Assembly (NCBI GenBank): GCA_964023275.1
Contig: OZ029916.1
Location: 15,419,393 to 15,483,392 of the forward strand
Length of the DNA: 64,000 nt
Source: Norana najaformis
Taxonomy: Eukaryota > Annelida > Clitellata > Crassiclitellata > Hormogastridae
Direction of reading: 5' to 3'
A program made the position numbers and the translations under genes. The notes below the pieces were generated by a model, which searched no databases, had not been told where the DNA came from, and saw only the letters and a program-made list of their open reading frames with translations. Below, piece after piece: positions 56,363 through 64,000 of the stretch (the stretch's first letter is position 1; each line of letters begins with the position of its first letter).

Positions 56363-57895
56363 TAGAACCAAAAATGTAATATAAATATGGTCAGATTTCA
56401 GTCTTGAATATTCCAGCATGTATTAAGTCATGGACCATGTTGCTTTGTAGGCTGCTAAGTAATTAGATATATCTTAAATGAGCTTCTTATATTAGTTATT
56501 ATGCAAATCAGCTTTTCTCTTTTCCTCATTAACCTGATGAGGGCGTGGAGCCAGATGATGAGTAACGCCTTGCTTTGCTTTATCGTCAAGATCGGTGCGT
56601 AGACAACAAACTTCGACTTAAGTCAAAACAAACATGCATGAGAAAACGAATTATATTTTCTCGGTGCCTTGCATTGAGCAATCAAAGGGGCGCTATATAA
56701 AATATATATTTGCGCTGAACTGCAATTCTGTATCAGGAGCAAATAAGCAACAGTGTGCCAATGCAATGTACCTGTAACTGCGGTATCGTCAAACATCTAT
56801 GTTTATGGGCCGAATTGCCATAAAAGAGGAACAGTTCTTTAATTTGTCGCTGTTAGTTCTAATTAAATTCTTTCGCCAACTTTATGGCGAAATTTTATAT
56901 AATCAAAATTTCTTGCGCCGAAATATTACAAAATTAAATCAAGATATAAACACTGATATTTAGGAAGCGAAAAGGTCAAATAGCAGCACGGCAACTGGAA
57001 AGCTTACAGGTGAATGTGTCTAATTAAAATTAAGCGCACCTGAGAAAATGAGAAATGTCAGCAACCAAGCAACGCAAATGAAAAATAGAAAGTAATGACT
57101 GTAAAACAACTGAGGTTGTTAAATGGAGCCTTGCAGCAGCAGTTCAAAAGTGAGGATATTCAAACAAGATCTATTCTCCCCAACCTAGAAAGTCAGTAAG
57201 TCATATAAGCACATCTACAGAAGAGGCCTAGAAAGGTCGAATAAAAGCAAACGATACAATATAACAATTGAAAATAGTCAAACAAGAGCCAACGCTGCCA
57301 CTTCGAAATGAAAAGAAATCACCAAGGATCTAAGCACCAAGGCTCAAAGGACAGCAACTTATGATGAATAAGATCAAAAACGGGTAAGAATTGCAACATA
57401 CATACTATAAAATGTGAAAAGTTCAGTAATAGGCTTAATTAGGAACTAATGAGGAATAAAGCGTACAGCAGTCAAAATCTGCAGCTTTTAAAAGGCAAAG
57501 CAACCGCAATTTCAAATAAAAATACATAGAAAAGAGCTGAGCCCAAACAACCCATGGGGAGCCCGAAAGGTCGACAGAGACCTACGAAACAGCATTTAAC
57601 ACAAAAATCAAAGGGTTTCCAGAAGACTTAAGCACAGCAATCTGTGGTAAGTGGAAACAGCCGATAAAAGACATACGCACTGCATTTCTTGACTGTCATC
57701 GTGGCTGCCAATCGTCCCGTTCGAAGTTTTGATTGGTACTCAAGGAGAATTATTTTCACAGACAGAATGGATCGGGAGAGGTCTGAGCGAAATTAGGATT
57801 GAATACATGGGCATAGAAACAACCATCGACAGAAGGCATATTTTACTTGTAGGAAATTACCCATCTATTGGTTACTGATATCGAAGGCTAAATGA
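55621..57895. other. Intergenic DNA with GGT/GAT repeat at 56255-56362
   Basis: 56255-56362 is a GGTGGT...GATGAT run giving poly-Gly/poly-Asp frames. 55855-55935 contains ATCTAGTCTAATCTAATCTG and GTATCAATCAATGATCGCTTC, a remnant of the TATAGCGCC-family repeat (compare 63525-63600). No gene is supported. Confidence 0.5.
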
Positions 57896-58204
57896 CCGAC
57901 TGACTGAATGAATGAATGATTTACTGACTGACTGACTGAATGAATGACTGATTGAATGACTGACTGAATGACTGACTGAATGAATGATTGAATGACTGAA
58001 TGAATGAATGAATGAATGAATGAATGAATAACTGACTGAATGAATAATTGATTGAGTGACTGACTGACTGACTGAATGAATGAATGATTGAATGACTGAC
58101 TGAATGAACAATTGAATGAGTGACTGACTGACTGACTGACTGACTGACTGACTGACTGACTGACTGACTGACTGACTGACTGACTGACTGACTGACTGAC
58201 TGAC
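57896..58204 (+). repeat. (GACT)n/(GAAT)n tetranucleotide array
   Basis: About 300 bases of CTGA/ATGA tetramers; the last 85 bases (58119-58203) are pure GACT, the first 220 are mixed. It encodes artificial SVSQSVSQ/SFIHS frames on -. Confidence 0.97.
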
Positions 58205-58272
58205 AATGAATTATGTCCAAAAACCAAACGAAGCAAATATTGTTGGAATAGTGAATGACGATGCTCTACCTT

Positions 58273-58609
58273 CAACTGAACGAGAGTGTTGAACAGCGAT
58301 GGTCGTGAGGCTGATCCCTGTTGGTCAGAGTTGCTGCAGTTGGAATGTTGACTGCTGCTGATGCTCTGGCGACCATACTGCTGTGGATACTGCTGTGGAT
58401 TTGATCTGGCACCAGTGAACAGAGAACGCACCGTTGACGAGGTCGCTGTCTGGTGAATCGATGTTCCCGAGCAGCAGGCAGCTGTTGTGCTTGTGACGAT
58501 TCCAAAATGGCCGCTGCGTAGACTTCCTGTCACGGGTCGACGGACGGATGGGCGTGCCCGAGATAACCGGGTCTTTCGAACGACGGTTCCCTTCCGAGTG
58601 ATCATCGAC
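58273..58609 (-). other. Uncertain coding-like segment with three long overlapping frames
   Basis: On -, all three frames are open for about 80-130 codons. One reads MSMITRKGTVVRKTRLSRAR ... SNPQQYPQQYGRQSISSSQH and remains open to AGTTGAAG|GTAGAG, a possible donor; a possible acceptor (TTTCCTAG) precedes it. Another reads DDHSEGNRRSKDPVISGTPI. Ser/Gln-rich composition could be a disordered exon, perhaps an upstream exon of the - strand membrane-protein gene. The phase does not match the 51191 exon directly, and the family is unrecognised. Confidence 0.25.
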
Positions 58610-58949
58610 ATAACTAGGAAACCAGTGCAATTCAGTCAGACCAGACGTAAACCCATTGAGGCAAATCGCCTGGCTACATGTTGTAACGGAATAAGGGTTT
58701 TTCAGTGGAACAAACATTGTCTAGACTCGTTCACTATGTCATTTGATGACACTTTAGAACGATCCAAGAGTTACACGAATTAATAAACATTAGCTCTTTA
58801 AGACAAAGGTGGCTTTTAGCCTGTTTAACGACGACGCTGTGCCATAACGTAGATGATAAGCATCGCCCCCATCCATTAGCCAGGCTTGGGACTGGCACCA
58901 CCCGAAAACGGCAGTGGCGGTACCGCGAAGTACAAGGCTGTATATTAAA

Positions 58950-59050
58950 TAGCATAATATAGCATAACATAACATAACATAACATAGCATAACATAACAT
59001 AATAATAATAATTATTATTATTATTTATTATTATTAGTATTAGTATTATT
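58950..59050 (+). repeat. (AACAT)n and (ATT)n/(TAA)n microsatellites
   Basis: AACATAACAT pentamers then TAATAATAATTATTATTATT. The TTA part abuts the 3' end of the next LINE fragment and is likely its tail. Confidence 0.9.
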
Positions 59051-59440
59051 AAGCAGACATTTGTAACGCGCGCAATTAACAGCCGCCTCAAAGGCGCGTG
59101 CAGCGACCCTCAAAAGTCCTACCGAGTAATATCGAGTAATATCACGGTTTATAGATCACTAGGAATGGACAGAAATCTAGGCAGACCTATTAAACAAGTA
59201 AGTTTTAAGCTTCTTTTTAAAACTTGGTATTGGAAGAGTGTTATCTTTGATGATAGTCGGTAAGGCATTCCACACTGTGGGGCAAGAGTAACAAAATCCA
59301 CGAGAGCCAAATGCTGTGTAAATCTTTGGAACTATGAGATTTCGATTGGTCGCAGAACATAAGCAGGATCGGCCAGGAACTTTGCATAGTATAGCACAGC
59401 ATATCATGAAAACATCTCCGGTCTAACGTCCAGTTAAATA
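59051..59440 (-). mobile_element. L2/CR1-like LINE 3' end, 5'-truncated
   Basis: On -, VPGRSCLCSATNRNLIVPKI then GFCYSCPTVWNALPTIIKDN and FKKKLKTYLFNRSA-stop (stop near 59177). The WNALP and FKKKLKTYLF blocks are the conserved end of L2/CR1 reverse transcriptases, here in one open frame. A (TTA)n-type tail follows at 59005-59050. Confidence 0.85.
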
Positions 59441-59485
59441 ACATAATTTACATGCAACAACATGTGAGTTATGCTAAGCATAGCA

Positions 59486-59682
59486 TAGCATAACTCACAA
59501 AAACATTTCTTTAGACATATACGTAAAGCGGCTCAAGACCTATTTGTACCGTTTGCTTTTGTTTTGTCTGACAGTTATGACTCATCCACGCCTACGATTC
59601 ATCGCTCAGCCGATGGACGTATGGCGTGTTAACGTGTCTTACTTAACTACTTGCTTGCTTGCTTACTTACTTGTAGCATAAC
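59486..59682 (+). mobile_element. Truncated LINE 3' end with 9-bp target-site duplication
   Basis: The insert 59495-59673 ends ACTTGCTTGCTTGCTTACTTACTTG and is flanked by TAGCATAAC on both sides (59486-59494 and 59674-59682). It matches the LINE end at 54300-54440 (KRLKTY, THPRLRF, SADG) and its 3' word CTCAGCCGATGGACGTATGG is shared with 48935-48960. Confidence 0.85.
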
Positions 59683-59854
59683 ATGCTATACGCATAAAAG
59701 AGGGTGGCTAGTCCTCTACCTCAAAGTCTGATTTCCGACCGGCAGTTTACAGTCGAAATATTGATTTTATAGCTGAAATCGCGAATACACTAGTGAAGTA
59801 CATGTATGTAAATAGTCATATGTATGTATTATATTCTATGTAAATATGCGTCAT

Positions 59855-59922
59855 GCTGAGCCCTTGCACCTCTGGGTTGATAGTCCAGCACCACCCTACC
59901 ATTAGACCATCGTGCTTCTCGC
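59855..59922 (-). mobile_element. Weak tRNA-like SINE head
   Basis: On -, AGCACGATGGTCTAATGGTAG resembles a tRNA A box; the B-box position reads GGTGCAAGGGCTC, two or three changes from consensus. No body or tail was delimited. Confidence 0.4.
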
Positions 59923-60224
59923 TTTACGTTATTAGATAGTAGAAAATCGAATTAAGCCGTTAAACATATTCGCCCTTTCTGACATGCCTGCGCCTTTTGT
60001 AGATAATTAAATTTACACTGCGACATCACACCTAAAGTTTCTTATTGTAGGCCTATACGTGTATTTAAATAAATTTGAATTGATATGATTTTGCCTTCAC
60101 GCATCTTTTGAAATCTGACAAGGCTGTATACAACCAGATTTTTTATGTGATCTTCTATTGATGTAGGTCTAATTGGAAGATTCTGTAGCCCACTGTAGTA
60201 GTGGACAAGGCTTCGCTTGCTCGT

Positions 60225-63200
60225 GACATGCATCAGACGACCTTAGACCTTAGTCCCTCCACGTGCTGGCGCACATTGGGCGATACAGGTTCTCCATCCT
60301 TCTCTGTCCTGAGCAGCTCTGGCAGCCTCCTTCCACGCCAGTCCTCCATCTGCGAGGTCCTTTGTGATCGTGTTCTTCCAGCTCTTTTTTGGTCTTCCTC
60401 TCTTCCTTCTCCACCCGCCTGGGGTCCAGTCCATTGCCTGCTTCGGGATTCTGTCTTCATCCATGCGGTGCAGGTGTCCCAACCATCGCAGTCTTGCTCT
60501 CTTCGACATCTCTTCAATTCTCTCCATTCCCGTTCTTCTCCTGATCTCCTCATTCCTCACCATGTCTCTCCACGTGACTCCCAAGATCTTTCGCTGCCAG
60601 CGGTGATGTGCTGCCTCCATTGTCTTCAGGTTTGCAACTGTCATCGGCCAAGTCTCGGAGCTGTATAGCAGGGTAGATAGGACTATGGCCCTGTATAGTC
60701 TTATTTTGATGTGTAGGCTTAGTCCCTTGTTTCTCCATATGTTACTTAGTTTTCCAAATACCGCGCTGGCCTTTCCTAGCCTGCATCTGACCTCCTTGTC
60801 GCAGCTACCATCCCTTGTGATGACGCTTCCCAGGTAACCGAAGTCTTCGACCTCGTCAATCGGCTCTCCTCCAGCCCTTATCTCCTGTGTCATCTCCCAG
60901 TGCCCGACTCTCATGAATTTTGATTTAGCGGCGTTTATCCTTAGTCCAGCATTTCCGGCCTCTGCTTCCACTCTCTTGGTGAGTTCGATCATCCCATTCC
61001 ATGTATTGTCAAGGAGCGCGATGTCGTCTGCAAAGTCCAGGTCGGCCAGCCTCCTGTCATCCCTCCACTCCAATCCATAGATCTCTTCCCTCGTGCTTCT
61101 TCTCATTATCCAGTCCATAACCAGCAGGAATAGCAGCGGTGACAGTACACACCCCTGACGCACCCCGGTGACAATATGGAACCAGTCCCCTAGTTTCCCA
61201 TCTGACCTTACTGTGCATCTGCTTTCTTGGTACATGTTTTTTATTATGTCGATGATTTTTTCTGGTATGCCATAGTGTCTGAGTATGCTCCATACTGTCG
61301 GCCTGTGCACACTGTCGAAGGCCTTCCTGAAGTCTATGAAGTTGACAAGCATCCTGGTATTTCCCGCCACACACCTTTCGATGATTTGTCGTAGCGCAAA
61401 AATTTGGTCACAGCATGATCTATTCTTTCTAAATCCTCCCTGCTGTTGTCTCAGCATGTTGTCAACTGCTTCCTGAACCCTGTTTAGTATTATTGTTGCC
61501 ATCACCTTTCCAGGTACCGAGAGTAATGTTATCCCCCTCCAGTTATTACAATCTCTGGCATCACCCTTTTTGGGAATAGGTATAATTATTCCATCTCGCC
61601 AGTCTCGTGGTACCTCTTCTGTGTTCCAAACCATGTTGCACAGCCTTGTGATCCTGGTGACCATCTCCCTTCCTCCATTCTTCATTAACTCCGCCTGTAT
61701 GCCGTCTATGGCTGCAGATTTTCCATTTCTTAGCCTGTTTATTACTCCTTCAACTTCACCTTCCGTGATCTCTCCTAAATCGGCATCTATTGTTTGTAGG
61801 GGCGCGTCCAGGCTGAAGTCGTGTACTGTTTCTGGTTCTTGGCAGTTGAGCACAGCGCTGAAGTGTTCCTTCCATCTCCTTGCCTGCTCCTTGTATGTTC
61901 TGAGTGAATTTCCGTTGTCATCTCGGATAGGCGCCCGTTGCGTGACCTTGCCGGATAATTCCTTTACTATCTTGTATAGTGTTTTGGAATCACCTTTCTC
62001 CGCTGCCTCCTCCGCCTCCCCCAGCCTTGTTTCTATCCATGCCTTTTTGTCTGCCCTGCATCTTTTCTTGACTTCTTTGTCCTTCGCTTGATATTCTGTA
62101 GTTACTGCCTCTATGCCCGTGTTTGTACTCAGTGCCTGTTCCTTTTCTCCCTTCAGCTTCCTGCGTTCATCAATTGCTCTCCAGGTGTTCTCACTGATCC
62201 ATCTCTCTTTCCTTGATCCCCTCCTGGTTCCTGTAACATCCCTTGCCACGTCCATTATTGCATCTTTAATGTTCCTCCAACTCTCTTCCACCGTTTCGCA
62301 TTCCCTCTCCTCCAGCAGACTGAAGCGGTTTTTTAGCTCCAACTGAAACTTCTCTCTAATATCCTTTCTGTTTAGCCTCGCAGCATCTATGGTCTGGTAG
62401 TCAGATTTATTGGCCAGTTTCTTCAGCTTCAGTCTTATTGTTGCTACCACCAGATAGTGGTCCGAAGCAACATCAGCCCCTTTATACACGCGCACGTCCT
62501 TCAGAGATGACGCCCATCTCTTGGAGATGCACAAATGGTCGATTTGGTTTGTGGTTCTTCCATCAGGTGATCTCCAGGTATCCTTGTGAATGTTTCTGTG
62601 CTTGAACATGCTGCCTCCGACTTTCAGTTTGTTACTACTGCAGTAGCTAAGCATCCTCTCCCCGTTGTCGTTTCTCTCTCCATCCGCCTCTGCCCCCATT
62701 GCATCCATCCATCCCATCCTGTCCCTGCCTATTTGCGCGTTGAAATCACCCATTACTATCTTCAGGTCGTACTCCGGTGCTGCATCCATCACATCCTGTA
62801 GCTGCTCGTAGAATTCATCCTTTTCGTCATCCGTGGCTGTATTTGTTGGTGCGTATACCTGTATCAAAGTCATCTTGGTGTGTCTTGACTGTATTCTCAT
62901 GGTGATAATTCTTTCGTTTACTGGTTCCCACCCGATGACAGCTGCCGCAATCCTTTGATTTACCATTATACCCACTCCTCTTTCGTGTTTAGTTCCCCCT
63001 GAGTAGTACATGGTCACTCCATCCGATACAATACTTCCGCTTCCAGTCCACTGCGTCTCGCTTAGACCCAATATTTCCAGTTTGTATTCCTTCATCTCTC
63101 TCGTCACCTGTGCCATCCTCCCCGTAGCATACAATGTTCTTACATTCCAATGTCTAATTTTTGTCTTGGCTTTGGTCGTTAGGATTTGAGACTTCTGGGT

Positions 63201-63420
63201 CTTGGCTTCCTTTCGGCTTTCACCCTGACCCTTCATAAGCGGATCCATATTCCTCTCATCTCCTATGCCCCCCGCCGCGACAGCGTAGTCTGGTATTTTC
63301 TGTATCGTTTCTGTTGCAAGTTCTTTTTTACCTGGGTGGGCCGCAAACCCACCGCAGAACCCTCCTCCTTTTTCAACCGGGCTTTTTCAATCAGACGAGG
63401 TCACATTTTACATGATGGAC
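60225..63420 (-). mobile_element. RTE-like non-LTR retrotransposon (LINE), apparently intact ORF
   Basis: One uninterrupted ORF with endonuclease and reverse transcriptase fills most of the element. The 3' untranslated region after the TAA stop (60243-60245) is very short (GGTCGTCTGATGCATG...) with no long poly(A). The region 63249-63420 upstream on - is GC-richer and Pro/Lys/Arg-coding in style, probably 5' UTR. I could not define target-site duplications. It lies next to older LINE ends of other families. Confidence 0.82.
60243..63248 (-). CDS. LINE polyprotein: APE-type endonuclease plus reverse transcriptase, 1001 aa
   Basis: Copies the element by target-primed reverse transcription. The ORF starts at ATG 63248 (MDPLMKGQGESRKEAKTQKS). 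The endonuclease occupies about residues 32-270 with HWNVRTL (34), LGLSETQW (60-67, metal-binding Glu), the MGDFNAQIG block (166-174), NQIDHLC (234-240) and ASDHYLV (261-267). RT blocks run from about 545 to 800: IIPIPKKGDARDCNNWRGIT, GGFRKNRSCCDQI, NFIDFRKAFDSVHR, VRQGCVLSPLLFLLVMDW and LDFADDIALLD (738-748) with the catalytic Asp pair. The C-terminal tail has ARLRWLGHLHRMDEDRIPK and a basic RKRGRPKKSWK block. All catalytic residues are present and no stop or shift interrupts it, so it is young. Similar proteins are often mislabelled craniofacial development protein 2-like. Clade assignment as RTE-like is by general resemblance. Confidence 0.9.
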   Translation of the reverse strand: MDPLMKGQGESRKEAKTQKSQILTTKAKTKIRHWNVRTLYATGRMAQVTREMKEYKLEILGLSETQWTGSGSIVSDGVTMYYSGGTKHERGVGIMVNQRIAAAVIGWEPVNERIITMRIQSRHTKMTLIQVYAPTNTATDDEKDEFYEQLQDVMDAAPEYDLKIVMGDFNAQIGRDRMGWMDAMGAEADGERNDNGERMLSYCSSNKLKVGGSMFKHRNIHKDTWRSPDGRTTNQIDHLCISKRWASSLKDVRVYKGADVASDHYLVVATIRLKLKKLANKSDYQTIDAARLNRKDIREKFQLELKNRFSLLEERECETVEESWRNIKDAIMDVARDVTGTRRGSRKERWISENTWRAIDERRKLKGEKEQALSTNTGIEAVTTEYQAKDKEVKKRCRADKKAWIETRLGEAEEAAEKGDSKTLYKIVKELSGKVTQRAPIRDDNGNSLRTYKEQARRWKEHFSAVLNCQEPETVHDFSLDAPLQTIDADLGEITEGEVEGVINRLRNGKSAAIDGIQAELMKNGGREMVTRITRLCNMVWNTEEVPRDWRDGIIIPIPKKGDARDCNNWRGITLLSVPGKVMATIILNRVQEAVDNMLRQQQGGFRKNRSCCDQIFALRQIIERCVAGNTRMLVNFIDFRKAFDSVHRPTVWSILRHYGIPEKIIDIIKNMYQESRCTVRSDGKLGDWFHIVTGVRQGCVLSPLLFLLVMDWIMRRSTREEIYGLEWRDDRRLADLDFADDIALLDNTWNGMIELTKRVEAEAGNAGLRINAAKSKFMRVGHWEMTQEIRAGGEPIDEVEDFGYLGSVITRDGSCDKEVRCRLGKASAVFGKLSNIWRNKGLSLHIKIRLYRAIVLSTLLYSSETWPMTVANLKTMEAAHHRWQRKILGVTWRDMVRNEEIRRRTGMERIEEMSKRARLRWLGHLHRMDEDRIPKQAMDWTPGGWRRKRGRPKKSWKNTITKDLADGGLAWKEAARAAQDREGWRTCIAQCAPARGGTKV

Positions 63421-63538
63421 TTGACAAGTCCCTTTGGCTTCTTGCTCTGGTGTCTATTCCTTCATTAGTGATATTAATTAGCCTGTGAATGTTTTTCGAA
63501 CGGGTCTTCAGACATGACTGGTTAAATCTAATCTACTG

Positions 63539-63850
63539 ACTACTATAGCGCCGTTATCAGAATGCACAAAGTATCAGTTGATGGTCGCTTCAAGTGAAAT
63601 TGTAGTCAAAATCATAATCTGTTGAAGAAGTCCGATCGAAAACAGACAGACCAGGGAAAACGAAAGTCAGGCTACGATGAATAACTGGTTAACTTTTCTC
63701 TGTCAATAATGTCATTGACTGGCAACAGACTACCGTGAAGTCTGTGTAAGGCTCTCGTGCCGAGTAAATTAATGAAAATAAGCTATGGACACAGAAAATA
63801 TTTAAATCCGAACGAAGTCGGGTAGGACATTCCATGGTGACCAGAACCCA
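63539..63850 (-). mobile_element. LINE 3' remnant with TATAGCGCC-family 3' region
   Basis: On -, FWSPWNVLPDFVRI (63843-63800) is the WN-LP end block of a LINE. The sequence 63542-63618 on + (CTATAGCGCCGTTATCAGAATG...GGTCGCTTCAAGTGAAATTG) is the second copy of the repeat at 21386-21480. Their adjacency suggests that repeat is this LINE's 3' untranslated region. Confidence 0.6.
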
Positions 63851-63961
63851 TTTGAAACATAAAGGACAGTTTTTACAGAGTTTAATTACTTACGCAAAAC
63901 TGAGCACTTGGAACATCGCCGAGGATATGTTATAAAATTATTTCTAACCATTCGGAGTACA

Positions 63962-64000
63962 CGAGTTGTAGCACGAGCTGTAGCACAAGTTGTAGCACGA
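63962..64000 (+). repeat. 12-bp tandem repeat reaching the window edge
   Basis: GAGTTGTAGCAC, GAGCTGTAGCAC and AAGTTGTAGCAC follow each other, then GA at the end of the window; the array continues beyond it. Confidence 0.85.

Noticed and set aside
57865..58220. SVSQSVSQ-rich frames on -
   Set aside because: Translation of a GACT/GAAT microsatellite.

Overview
This window is animal (metazoan) nuclear DNA, most likely from a marine invertebrate. Genes are broken by GT-AG introns, host coding density is very low, and microsatellites, SINE-like and LINE-like repeats and a piggyBac element fill most of the sequence. The palindromic word TAGGCCTA recurs, and several fragments are L2/CR1-like and RTE-like LINEs. 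The phylum cannot be fixed from the sequence alone.

Two host genes are well supported. (1) On the + strand at 37451-47065, seven coding exons with consistent splice phases give a complete 214-residue protein with a major sperm protein (MSP) domain and a C-terminal membrane anchor, in the manner of VAP/MOSPD proteins. (2) Convergent to it on the - strand, 48166-51191, are the last two exons of a four-pass TMEM272-like membrane protein; its 5' exon or exons were not found. Two further + strand exons (25047-25268, 28132-28280) look real and may belong to one unrecognised gene, but their splice phases do not join directly.

Mobile DNA dominates the rest. At 14288-16871 lies a complete piggyBac element: perfect 12-bp terminal inverted repeats, repeated subterminal motifs, a flanking 4-bp ATAT on both sides (not the usual TTAA), and a three-exon 609-residue transposase with all three catalytic Asp. 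At 60243-63248 is an intact 1001-residue endonuclease/reverse-transcriptase ORF of an RTE-like LINE. Degraded LINEs lie at about 8.4, 10.1-13.2, 26.4-27.1, 29.4-30.2, 31.7-32.5, 33.3-33.9, 35.7-36.9, 39.6-40.1, 50.1-50.4, 54.2-54.4, 59.2-59.7 and 63.5-63.85 kb. A fragment of another retroelement with a zinc-ribbon/nuclease-like C-terminus is at 18.4-19.65 kb. tRNA-derived SINE heads are at 18.1, 39.0, 39.3 and 50.6 kb (a weaker one at 59.9 kb), and a 5S-rRNA-derived sequence is at 30.6 kb.

Layout: 0-8 kb unannotated intergenic DNA; 8.3-9.7 kb microsatellites and a LINE end; 10-13.2 kb old LINE; 14.1-16.9 kb piggyBac; 17.4-19.8 kb SINE and retroelement meeting tail to tail; 20-25 kb intergenic with a minisatellite and a large hairpin; 25-28.3 kb two orphan exons around a LINE piece; 28.8-37.1 kb LINE graveyard; 37.2-47.1 kb MSP gene; 48.2-51.2 kb TMEM272-like gene; 51.2-59.7 kb intergenic, mini- and microsatellites and LINE ends; 60.2-63.4 kb intact LINE. 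All exon joins were worked out by eye from splice sites and phase and are not backed by transcripts.
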